A DNA stretch of 5,812 bases from a bacterium. Its GTDB lineage: Bacteria > Patescibacteriota > Minisyncoccia > Phycocordibacterales > Phycocordibacteraceae. This document shows, in pieces, positions 1-5,759 of the stretch. Position 1 is the first letter of the stretch; every line of letters begins with the position of its first letter. The stretch spans positions 1 to 5,812 of the forward strand of contig JAKAGD010000049.1 of assembly GCA_021817685.1 (NCBI GenBank), given 5' to 3'. The notes beneath the pieces were generated by a model, which saw only the letters and a program-made list of their open reading frames with translations, was not told where the DNA came from and ran no database searches. The position numbers were made by a program, and so were the translations under genes.

Positions 1-1605
1 GTCGGCAAGGGCGTGGTCACAAGCTCCATCGGCCTTCTCCTCAAGCAGAAAGGGTATCCGGTGAATTTGGTGAAAGTGGATCAGTATCTGAACGTGGATG
101 CGGGTACGATGAACCCGACCGAACACGGCGAGACGTTCGTCCTGCGGAGCGGGCTTGAGACGGATCAGGACATGGGCAACTACGAACGATTCCTGAACCG
201 CGACCTCACGAACGAGGACTACATGACGAGCGGCATGGTGTACCAAACGGTCATCGAGAATGAGCGCGCGCTCAAATACGGCGGCAAGTGCGTGGAAGCC
301 ATCCCGTATGTGCGCGATGAGATACTTCGGCGCATCGAGGCCGCGGCGTCCTACAACGGAAGCCGCGTCTCGGTTATCGAGATCGGCGGCACCATCGGCG
401 ACTTCCAGAACGCGCTCTTCATAGAAGCGGCGCGCGTCTTGAAGATGCAGTATCCGGACGACGTGCTCTTTGTGATGGTGTCGTACCTGCCCACGCCGGG
501 CACCCTGGGCGAGATGAAGACGAAGCCGACCCAGACGGCGGTGCGCGACTTGAACTCCTACGGCGTCCAGCCGGATTTCATCGTCGCGCGCTCCAAGGAA
601 TTCGTGGACGACAAGCGCAAAGAAAAACTCGCTATCTGGTGCAACGTGCGCAAGGACCGCGTCATCAGCGCGCCGGACATCGACAGCATTTACCAGGCGC
701 CCCTGAATTTCGAGAAAGACCGGCTCGGCGACGCGATACTGGAGGCGCTCAAAATGCCGGCGAAGAAGAAGGCGTCCCTGGCTAAGTGGAAGAAGTTCGC
801 AACCGCGGTGTCCAACACGAAAGTACCGGAAGTGAACATCGCCATCGTCGGGAAATATTTTGATACGGGCAACTTCGTCCTTTCCGATGCGTACCTCTCG
901 GTCATAGAAGCCATCAAGTTCTCCGCCGCAAAATTGAACCGCCGGGCGGTGATAACGTGGATCAACTCCAAGGACCTTGAGAAGGGCGGGGCAAAGGCGG
1001 TCGCCGTATTGAAGAAGTACAACGGCATCATCGTGCCGGGCGGCTTCGGCGAGAGCGGCATTGAAGGGAAGATAAAAGCCATCCAGTTCGCGCGCGAACA
1101 CAAGATACCGTATTTCGGCCTCTGCTACGGCATGCAGTTGATGGTCGTAGAGTATGCGCGGCACGTGCTCGGGCTGAAAGACGCGAATACGACCGAGATC
1201 AAGAAGAGCACGGAAGACCCGGTCGTGGACGTGATGCTGGAACAGAAGAAGCATCTCGCCGACAACAAGTACGGCGGCACGATGCGCCTCGGCGTGTATC
1301 CGGCGTACCTGAAGAAAGGCACGATGGCGCGCGCCGCGTACAAGAAGGAGCTGGTGGAGGAGCGCCATCGCCATCGCTATGAAATTAACCCCGCGTATGT
1401 GAAGCGATTGGAAGACGCCGGGCTCGTGTTCTCCGGCACCAGTCCCGACGGCGTATTGATGGAGATCGCCGAGCTCCCGCGCTCCGAGCACCCGTTCATG
1501 CTCGGCACGCAGTTCCACCCCGAGCTCCGGGCGCGCCCTCTGGACCCGCATCCTTTGTTCACCGAGTTTTTGCGCGCCGCGCTCGCCCGCAAGCGTAAGA
1601 AATAA
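1..1605 (+). CDS. pyrG: CTP synthase (glutamine-hydrolysing), 5'-truncated by window edge
   Basis: This enzyme makes CTP from UTP, ATP and glutamine in the cytoplasm, the last step of de novo pyrimidine nucleotide synthesis. The reading frame is open from base 1, giving 534 residues. Compared with the E. coli protein from memory, about 15 N-terminal residues (the strand leading into the P-loop) lie outside the window, so the GTG at 13 is not the true start. In window codon numbering, the N-terminal synthetase domain has the P-loop end VGKG (1-4), PTEHGE, ETDQDMG (metal site), EIGGTIGD and KTKPTQ (from 173, UTP/CTP site). The C-terminal class I glutamine amidotransferase domain has PGGFGESGIEGK, the nucleophile Cys375 in GLCYGMQ, RHRHRYEIN, and His506/Glu508 in FHPE. 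All catalytic residues are present, so the enzyme should be active. EIGGTIGDFQN differs from the GDIES common in proteobacteria. A terminator follows the stop codon. Confidence 0.98.
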   Translation, partial: VGKGVVTSSIGLLLKQKGYPVNLVKVDQYLNVDAGTMNPTEHGETFVLRSGLETDQDMGNYERFLNRDLTNEDYMTSGMVYQTVIENERALKYGGKCVEAIPYVRDEILRRIEAAASYNGSRVSVIEIGGTIGDFQNALFIEAARVLKMQYPDDVLFVMVSYLPTPGTLGEMKTKPTQTAVRDLNSYGVQPDFIVARSKEFVDDKRKEKLAIWCNVRKDRVISAPDIDSIYQAPLNFEKDRLGDAILEALKMPAKKKASLAKWKKFATAVSNTKVPEVNIAIVGKYFDTGNFVLSDAYLSVIEAIKFSAAKLNRRAVITWINSKDLEKGGAKAVAVLKKYNGIIVPGGFGESGIEGKIKAIQFAREHKIPYFGLCYGMQLMVVEYARHVLGLKDANTTEIKKSTEDPVVDVMLEQKKHLADNKYGGTMRLGVYPAYLKKGTMARAAYKKELVEERHRHRYEINPAYVKRLEDAGLVFSGTSPDGVLMEIAELPRSEHPFMLGTQFHPELRARPLDPHPLFTEFLRAALARKRKK

Positions 1606-1630
1606 GGCGTTTGACCTCCGCCGTATAGCG

Positions 1631-1661
1631 CGCTACGGTAGTACCGTAGCGTTTTAATTTT
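1631..1661 (+). terminator. Rho-independent terminator after pyrG
   Basis: CGCTACGG (1631-1638) pairs perfectly with CCGTAGCG (1644-1651) around a five-base loop, followed by TTTTAATTTT (1652-1661). The stem can be drawn two pairs longer with a one-base loop. It lies 25 bases after the pyrG stop and before the Shine-Dalgarno of the next gene, so it should separate the two transcripts. The left arm could also pair weakly with CCGTATAGCG just upstream (1621-1630), but that alternative has almost no loop and is probably unimportant. Confidence 0.85.
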
Positions 1662-1666
1662 CAGAC

Positions 1667-1672
1667 GGAGGG
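1667..1672 (+). promoter_or_regulatory. Shine-Dalgarno sequence of the 76-residue gene
   Basis: GGAGGG lies three bases before the ATG at 1676. It is the only clear Shine-Dalgarno sequence before any gene start visible in the window, and it fixes the start of the small gene. The spacing is shorter than the usual 5-9 bases. Confidence 0.65.
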
Positions 1673-1675
1673 CGC

Positions 1676-1906
1676 ATGAACGCAAAAGCAGAAGGGAAGT
1701 GGCTTATCGTCGGGCGGGACAGGTTTGAAGACGAGGGCGATCCGTATTACCGCATCAACGATACGGAATACGAATCGGAGAAAGATGCCGAAGAAGCGGC
1801 GCGGAAGTATCTTTCCGATCCGACAAGAAAACGGTATGGCGGCGGAGATGACGATGTGTACGTCGTCGGACCGGACCGGCAAAGAAAGCTGGTGAGGAAG
1901 AAATAG
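1676..1906 (+). CDS. Small charged hypothetical protein (76 residues)
   Basis: I do not recognise the family. The protein is soluble, with no signal peptide or membrane segment. It opens with a strand-like KWLIVGRDRF (8-17), then an acidic turn (EDEGDPYYRIND), then a probable amphipathic helix rich in Glu, Ala and Lys (about 33-46, SEKDAEEAARKYL). A Gly/Asp-rich linker (about 55-60) and a second strand VYVVGP (61-66) lead to a basic tail, RQRKLVRKK. The strand-helix-strand layout, acidic centre and basic end suggest a small binding domain, possibly for nucleic acid, but this is inference only. The ATG at 1676 is supported by GGAGGG just upstream. Terminator-like hairpins on both sides suggest a single-gene transcript. 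A weak TTGACC at 1612-1617 could be a -35 box, but no good -10 follows. It is convergent with the ABC-2 permease gene. Confidence 0.8.
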   Translation: MNAKAEGKWLIVGRDRFEDEGDPYYRINDTEYESEKDAEEAARKYLSDPTRKRYGGGDDDVYVVGPDRQRKLVRKK

Positions 1907-1932
1907 GGTCGTCTGCGGACGGCCCTCGTTTA
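1906..1932. terminator. Hairpin between convergent genes, possible bidirectional terminator
   Basis: GGGTCGTC (1906-1913) pairs with GACGGCCC (1918-1925), including one G-T wobble, around a TGCG loop. Its first base is the last base of the upstream TAG stop. On the + strand it is followed by TCGTTTATTGTTT, a moderate T tract. On the - strand the tract is weak (CTATTTCTT). It sits exactly between the stop codons of two convergent genes, so it could end transcripts from both sides, more convincingly on the + strand. Confidence 0.6.
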
Positions 1933-2706
1933 TTGTTTCAACCCGAGACCTTTTTTAAGGAAGTAGATGTTGACGCCGAGCAGGACGAGCATAAGACCGA
2001 GCAGAACGAGGACGCTCGTCGTAAGCGAGACGTCGCTCGTGCCCAGGAAGCCGTAGCGGAAGCCGTTGATGAGATAGAAGATCGGGTTGGCAAGCGAGAC
2101 GTTCTGCCAGAACGGAGGAAGCGAGTGTATGGAGTAGAAGACGCCGCCCAAGTAGACAAGCGGCGTAAGCACGAAGGTCGGCACGATGGAGATGCCGTCA
2201 AAGTTTTTTGCGTAAATGCCGTTCACCAGTCCGCCGAGCGCGAATACCAGGCTGGAGAGGAAGAGGAACAAGAGGACAATAAAGGGATGCGCGACCGACG
2301 GGAGCGCGAAGAAGAGTGAGACGATGAGCACGAGCGCGCCGACCATCATGCCGCGCACCACGCCGCTTGCGACAAAGCCCGCGACGATGACGGCGGGCGG
2401 CGTGGGCGAGACGAGCACTTCGTCGATATTGCGCGAAAAGAATTTCGCGAAAAAGAATGTGGAGGCGACTTCCATGAACGAGTTCGTGATGACGGAGAGC
2501 ATGACGAGGCCGGGAACGACGAACAGCATATACGGCACGCCGTTCAAGCTCCCGATGCGCGCGCCGAGGATGCTGCCGAACACGGCGAAATAGAGCACGG
2601 AGGTGACAAGCGACGGGAGCAGCGTCTGCGACCAGATGCGGAATATGCGGATCACGCCTTTGCGCAGGATGGTGTAGAACGAGATGAATTGTTTATCGAG
2701 CGGCAT
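1930..2706 (-). CDS. ABC-2 type transporter permease, YadH-like
   Basis: This is the membrane subunit of an ABC-2 transporter, a group that usually exports drugs, lipids or polysaccharides; the substrate is unknown here. At 258 residues it has the family's usual length. It resembles E. coli YadH throughout, as recalled: RIWSQTLLPSLVTSVLYF (23-40), FVVPGLVMLSVITN (62-75), FFFAKFFSRNIDEVLVSP (84-101), VPTFVLTPLVYLGGVFYS (175-192), PPFWQNVSLANPI (197-209) and NGFRYGFLG (214-222). About six membrane segments are visible, near 30-48, 58-76, 104-133, 142-165, 172-192 and 230-250. The ATG at 2706 lies one base after the TGA of the upstream ATPase gene, in TGATATG, and has no Shine-Dalgarno sequence, so it is probably translated by coupling. 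Near the 3' end the gene contains a run of six A on the coding strand, encoding Lys-Lys. Confidence 0.93.
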   Translation of the reverse strand: MPLDKQFISFYTILRKGVIRIFRIWSQTLLPSLVTSVLYFAVFGSILGARIGSLNGVPYMLFVVPGLVMLSVITNSFMEVASTFFFAKFFSRNIDEVLVSPTPPAVIVAGFVASGVVRGMMVGALVLIVSLFFALPSVAHPFIVLLFLFLSSLVFALGGLVNGIYAKNFDGISIVPTFVLTPLVYLGGVFYSIHSLPPFWQNVSLANPIFYLINGFRYGFLGTSDVSLTTSVLVLLGLMLVLLGVNIYFLKKGLGLKQ

Positions 2707-2707
2707 A

Positions 2708-3460
2708 TCAGGTGGTGCTGGTGAGCTGCATAAACACGTCTTCCAGCTTTCCGCCGCCGTAGCCGCTCGCCGTGCCGTCGTGGAGCGCGAGGATGTCCTC
2801 CATGGAGCCGTTCGCGACGATCTGGCCCTTGTTGATGATGGCGACGTGTTTGGCGAGCCGTTCCGCTTCTTCCAGGTAATGCGTGGTGAGCAGGATGGTG
2901 ATGCCTTCTTTCGTGAGCGTCGTAAGGTAGTCCCACATGCTCCGGCGCAACTCCACGTCCACGCCCGCCGTCGGCTCGTCCAGGATGAGGAACTTCGGCT
3001 GGTGGATGAGCGCGCGGGCGATCATCAGCCGGCGCTTCATCCCGCCGGAGAGTTTGAAGCCGATCTGGTCGCTCTTATCGGCGAGACCGAGGTCGGCGAG
3101 GAGCCGCTTCGCGCGCGGGACGGCGACGGAGCGGGGGATGCCGTAGTAGCCGGCCTGGTTGACGACGATGTCCAAGGGCTTCATCCACGGGTCAAAATTG
3201 ATCTCCTGTCCGCAGAGTCCGATAAGCGAGCGCGCCCGTTCGGGCTCTTTGTCGATATCAATGCCGAACACACTCACGCTTCCTTCGGTCTTGGTAACGA
3301 GCCCGGTGATGATGCCGATGAGCGTCGTCTTGCCCGCGCCGTTGGGACCCAGAAGCGCGAAAAATTCGCCCTTGGGTATCGTAAGCGAGACGCCTTTCAG
3401 CGCTTCCGTGCCGCCCGCGTAGCGCTTCTTCACATCGGTGACGACGAGTGCGTTTTCCAT
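2708..3460 (-). CDS. ABC transporter ATP-binding protein, YadG-like
   Basis: This cytoplasmic ATPase should drive the ABC-2 permease encoded immediately downstream. All nucleotide-binding motifs are intact in its 250 residues: Walker A GPNGAGKT (38-45), Q-loop Gln85 in GLCGQE, NQAGYYGIPR (101-110), signature LSGGM (137-141) followed by KRRLMIARAL, Walker B FLILDEP (157-163) with catalytic Glu162, D-loop AGVD (165-168) and switch His194 in TTHYLEEAE. The sequence follows E. coli YadG closely up to about residue 220. It then ends early in a short Gly-rich tail (YGGGKLEDVFMQL), whereas YadG, at about 308 residues, carries a longer C-terminal region. The ATG at 3460 lacks a Shine-Dalgarno sequence but follows a promoter-like TGCTATACT. 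The neighbouring importer ATPase gene ends 44 bases upstream, so this pair is probably its own transcription unit. Confidence 0.95.
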   Translation of the reverse strand: MENALVVTDVKKRYAGGTEALKGVSLTIPKGEFFALLGPNGAGKTTLIGIITGLVTKTEGSVSVFGIDIDKEPERARSLIGLCGQEINFDPWMKPLDIVVNQAGYYGIPRSVAVPRAKRLLADLGLADKSDQIGFKLSGGMKRRLMIARALIHQPKFLILDEPTAGVDVELRRSMWDYLTTLTKEGITILLTTHYLEEAERLAKHVAIINKGQIVANGSMEDILALHDGTASGYGGGKLEDVFMQLTSTT

Positions 3461-3476
3461 AGGATGATGAGCCCGC

Positions 3477-3485
3477 AGTATAGCA
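3477..3485 (-). promoter_or_regulatory. Putative extended -10 promoter of the YadGH-like pair
   Basis: On the - strand, TGCTATACT matches an extended -10 element (TGn plus TATACT, one mismatch to TATAAT). It lies in the 44-base gap after the importer ATPase gene. No recognisable -35 box is present, as expected for extended -10 promoters. The -10 ends 16 bases before the ATG at 3460, so the predicted transcript would have a 5' leader of only about 9-10 bases. Confidence 0.5.
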
Positions 3486-3504
3486 GAGTCTTCGTGCGGA
3501 GGAT

Positions 3505-4248
3505 CTAGGAGACTTTACGGATGACTTCGGTCAATACGTCCACTTCTTTGAAGAATTGCGGTCCGCGCACATCCCGCGGACGCGGAAGGTCCACGGAAAG
3601 GGTCTTCTCCACGCGTCCGGGATGCGCTTCCATCACAATGATCTGGTCGGACAGCTCAATGGCGTCGGGGATGAGGTGATTCACCATCAGGATGGTCATG
3701 CCGTAACTGCGCCATATCCTGAGCAAGTCGGCCTTGAGCGATTCGGAAGTAATGGTATCCAGATTTGAAAAAGGCTCATCCATGATGAGGAGGTCGGGGG
3801 ATATGGCGAGTGCGCGCGCAAGGCCGACCCGTTGGCGCTGGCCGCCCGAGAGCTGGCTCGGATAATGGTCCTCAAGGCGCTCAAGGCCGACCTCCTTCAA
3901 TTTCTCGCACGCGATATGTTCGCGCTTTTTGCGGTCCATGCCGCTCATGCGCAGGCCGAACGCCACGTTGTCGCGCGCGTTGAGCCACGGGAAAAGCGCA
4001 TAATTTTGGAACACCATCGCCGGCCGCTCAAAATCGCGCACGACCTCGCCGCTCTCGTGCTCCATGAGGCCGAGTATGACGCGCATCAGCGTGGACTTGC
4101 CGGCACCCGACGGCCCGATGATGGATACGAAGGAGCCTTTCGGGAGCGAGAATGAAATATCTTTCAGGGCGAGCACGTTCTTCTTTTCATCGTTGAAGCG
4201 CGCTGACACGCGCGAGAGGACGAGGGCCATGTCGGAGGAGTGGCTCAT
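3505..4248 (-). CDS. ABC transporter ATP-binding protein, nitrate/sulfonate/taurine type (SsuB/TauB/NrtD-like)
   Basis: This is the cytoplasmic ATPase of an importer-type ABC system, partnered with the permease gene just upstream. From the ATG at 4248 it has 247 residues. Visible motifs are Walker A GPSGAGKS (45-52), Q-loop Gln81 in MVFQNYALFPWLNARDNVAFGL (the ALFPW type of this family), signature LSGGQ (133-137) followed by RQRVGLARALA, Walker B LLIMDEP (153-159) with Glu158, D-loop SNLD (161-164) and switch His191. His191 is preceded by Asn rather than the common Thr. The start is uncertain. ATG 4248 sits one base after the permease TGA (TGATATG) and is preferred; ATG 4260 would overlap the permease by 11 bases; ATG 4230 would begin at MALVLSRV. 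None has a Shine-Dalgarno sequence. The substrate cannot be read from the ATPase. Confidence 0.93.
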   Translation of the reverse strand: MSHSSDMALVLSRVSARFNDEKKNVLALKDISFSLPKGSFVSIIGPSGAGKSTLMRVILGLMEHESGEVVRDFERPAMVFQNYALFPWLNARDNVAFGLRMSGMDRKKREHIACEKLKEVGLERLEDHYPSQLSGGQRQRVGLARALAISPDLLIMDEPFSNLDTITSESLKADLLRIWRSYGMTILMVNHLIPDAIELSDQIIVMEAHPGRVEKTLSVDLPRPRDVRGPQFFKEVDVLTEVIRKVS

Positions 4249-4249
4249 A

Positions 4250-4999
4250 TCATTCGGCATAGCGTTTACTGCTTTCCGCAAGCAAGGGCGCCCAGACAAG
4301 GCGGTTTATCACGAAGACGATGACCAGGATGGCGAACGTGCCCGCGACCGACGCCTGACTGATGCCGGTGGCGCTCGCCGTCTTGATGAAGTCGCCGAAG
4401 CCCGTGATGTTCGCGATTATCTCCGCGCCGATGACCGCCTCCCAGCCGATGGCGATGCCGACGATGGAGCCCGTGAGGATGGCGGGGTAGGACAGGGGCG
4501 CCAGGTAGTAGGGGATGCGCTTCCATCCGTGCGCGCCGAATATGGTCGCGGCATCGGAGAGATCTTTATGCGCGCTCTTGATGGCGTTGAGGACGGCGAA
4601 GAGGATGGGCCAGATGATGGAGCTTACGGCGAACAGGATTATCATCTGGTTGGTGAAGCCGAGGAAATAGATGAAAAGCGGGATGAGCGCGAACGACGGC
4701 AGGTTTTGGAGCACATCGAAGAACGGGAAGAAGAAATCGGCGAACGGGCTCCAGCCGACAAGGAGAGCGATGGCGACGCCGAGGAGGAGCGCGATGCCGT
4801 ACGCGAGGGCGAGGCGATAGGTGGTTTGCAGTATCGCGGCGCCGAGCGCGGGCCATGCGACCGAGCCGAAGTCGCCGAGGAACCAGAGGAGTGCGGCGAT
4901 GCCGATGGCGCCCGCCATGATGAACCACGCGTTGCGGTAGTTGCGCGTGTGCGAGCGGTGCCACGCGCGGTTCTGCGGATGTCCGACGCTCCGTATCAT
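4250..4999 (-). CDS. ABC transporter permease, nitrate/sulfonate/taurine type (SsuC/TauC-like)
   Basis: This inner-membrane permease belongs to the binding-protein-dependent import family. It has 249 residues from the ATG at 4999. A basic N-terminal stretch is followed by about six membrane segments, near 24-40, 56-81, 86-113, 118-140, 172-196 and 217-238. The cytoplasmic coupling loop that docks onto the ATPase is visible as DAATIFGAHGWKRIPYYLAP (149-168), a form of the EAA motif with Gly155 and Pro168 kept. GWEAVIGAEII (185-195) and a ring of small residues follow, as usual in SsuC relatives. The frame stays open to 5167, but that extension is Arg-rich, runs into the divergent gene and should not be used. 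A TATCAT lies six bases before the chosen ATG. The gene is coupled to the ATPase downstream. No substrate-binding protein is present nearby, so the cargo is unknown. Confidence 0.92.
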   Translation of the reverse strand: MIRSVGHPQNRAWHRSHTRNYRNAWFIMAGAIGIAALLWFLGDFGSVAWPALGAAILQTTYRLALAYGIALLLGVAIALLVGWSPFADFFFPFFDVLQNLPSFALIPLFIYFLGFTNQMIILFAVSSIIWPILFAVLNAIKSAHKDLSDAATIFGAHGWKRIPYYLAPLSYPAILTGSIVGIAIGWEAVIGAEIIANITGFGDFIKTASATGISQASVAGTFAILVIVFVINRLVWAPLLAESSKRYAE

Positions 5000-5005
5000 A
5001 GGCTC

Positions 5006-5011
5006 ATGATA
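5006..5011 (-). promoter_or_regulatory. Putative -10 element for a leaderless importer transcript
   Basis: On the - strand TATCAT lies exactly six bases (GAGCCT) before the ATG at 4999. Transcription normally starts about seven bases after the -10, so the mRNA would begin at or just before the start codon. No -35 match was found. A weak GAG three bases before the ATG is the only alternative ribosome-binding signal. Confidence 0.4.
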
Positions 5012-5028
5012 GCGTGTTTTGTGCGCGG

Positions 5029-5034
5029 TATACT
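5029..5034 (+). promoter_or_regulatory. Putative -10 element for a leaderless DUF2231-like transcript
   Basis: TATACT lies exactly six bases (GTGCGT) before the ATG at 5041, so the predicted start of transcription falls on the start codon. No Shine-Dalgarno sequence and no -35 match are visible. It faces away from the TATCAT of the divergent permease gene; the two hexamers are 17 bases apart. Confidence 0.5.
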
Positions 5035-5040
5035 GTGCGT

Positions 5041-5577
5041 ATGAACATTCACCCGTTGTTCGTCCATTTCCCGATAGGGCTTCTGGTCGTGTATTCGATG
5101 CTGGAACTCGGCGCGTACGTCTGGTCTCCGCTCCGCCGGCAGGCCTGGCTCTTCGGCGTGAAAGCATTCCTGCTGTTCGTCGGCGTGCTCGCCGCGCTCG
5201 CCGCGCTGGTGACCGGCGGCATGGCGGAAGACCTCATTGAAGGTTCGGGCCGCGCGTTCATCCTGGAGGTGCACGCGCCCGTCGCCGGGGCAACGACGGT
5301 ACTGTACGCCATTCTCGCCGCCGCGTACCTCATCCGCGTGTTTGATGCAAAAGGCTGGGGGAATTACATCGCCGGCGTGGCGAATCCCTTTATGCGCGTC
5401 TGGGGCTTCAAGAAGTACGTGGCGCATCTCGTGCTCGACACCTGGCTCCTGCCCGTGCTCGCCCTTCTCGCGCTCATCGGCATGTTCGTCACCGGTGCTT
5501 TGGGCGCGGCAATCGTGTACGGCCCGAATGCCGATCCGTTCATCTCGTTCGTGTACCACCTCTTCTGGATCCGATAA
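5041..5577 (+). CDS. Four-helix membrane protein, DUF2231-like
   Basis: This is a predicted integral membrane protein of 178 residues. The opening NIHPLFVHFPIGLLVV (2-17) has the HP...VHFP pattern I associate with DUF2231. Four hydrophobic segments follow, near 9-27, 37-60, 79-100 and 131-157. Conserved-looking polar positions are His4, His9, TGGMAEDL (58-65), His78 in EVHAPVAG and the closing TGALGAAIVYG (151-161). Paired histidines near membrane faces could bind heme or metal, but this is inference and the family's function is not established to my knowledge. The ATG at 5041 is preferred because MNIHP matches the family start and the -10-like TATACT sits just before it; the frame could extend to a GTG at 5014, inside that promoter. 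It is divergent from the importer pair, so the two may be co-regulated. Confidence 0.85.
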   Translation: MNIHPLFVHFPIGLLVVYSMLELGAYVWSPLRRQAWLFGVKAFLLFVGVLAALAALVTGGMAEDLIEGSGRAFILEVHAPVAGATTVLYAILAAAYLIRVFDAKGWGNYIAGVANPFMRVWGFKKYVAHLVLDTWLLPVLALLALIGMFVTGALGAAIVYGPNADPFISFVYHLFWIR

Positions 5578-5632
5578 ATTTGCTACATTATACGACCAAG
5601 TTCGAACATTCTTCCAGCGCGCCCAATGATTA

Positions 5633-5664
5633 CTCGCCCGCTCGCAGACTCGCGGGCTCGCCAC
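5633..5664. repeat. Four tandem CTCGCNNN units with 8-base period
   Basis: CTCGC recurs at 5633, 5641, 5649 and 5657, each followed by three variable bases (CCG, AGA, GGG, CAC). Within it GCCCGC (5636-5641) can pair with GCGGGC (5652-5657) around a ten-base loop. Whether it acts as a protein-binding array or is a chance GC-rich repeat cannot be told from one copy. Confidence 0.6.
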
Positions 5665-5676
5665 CGCGGACGGCGG

Positions 5677-5759
5677 CCCCGAGCCCTGTCCGCGCATTTC
5701 TCTTTTGCCTTCCGGCGGATTCGCGGGGGGGTGAATGCATGGAGCGGCAGGGCTCGGGG
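5677..5759. repeat. Long-range 12-base inverted repeat
   Basis: CCCCGAGCCCTG (5677-5688) is perfectly complementary to CAGGGCTCGGGG (5748-5759). After a one-base bulge the stem can continue with CCGC (5690-5693) against GCGG (5744-5747). The enclosed arm is about 50 bases and G-rich near 5724-5731. A competing pairing also exists: CGCGGAC (5665-5671) with GTCCGCG (5688-5694). Confidence 0.7.

Noticed and set aside
1612..1639. Promoter for the 76-residue gene with TTGACC as -35
   Set aside because: The best -10 at the right distance (TACGGT) matches poorly and lies inside the pyrG terminator stem.
1949..1962. Slippery A-run frameshift site near the end of the ABC-2 permease
   Set aside because: The run of six A is eight codons from the stop, the zero frame matches YadH-like length, and no downstream pseudoknot was seen.
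2684..3508. 274-codon + strand open frame opposite the YadG-like ATPase
   Set aside because: Antisense shadow of a gene with every ABC ATPase motif; the frame itself has no family resemblance.
4996..5007. Three-codon minigene (Met-Ser-Leu-stop) overlapping the permease ATG
   Set aside because: ATG AGC CTA TGA overlaps the start as ATGA, but so short a frame is easily chance and it sits across the -10-like TATCAT.
4064..5044. 326-codon + strand open frame opposite the importer genes
   Set aside because: It is antisense to two clear ABC genes, and its extreme Asp/Glu/Arg content is what complementing GC-rich membrane-protein codons produces.
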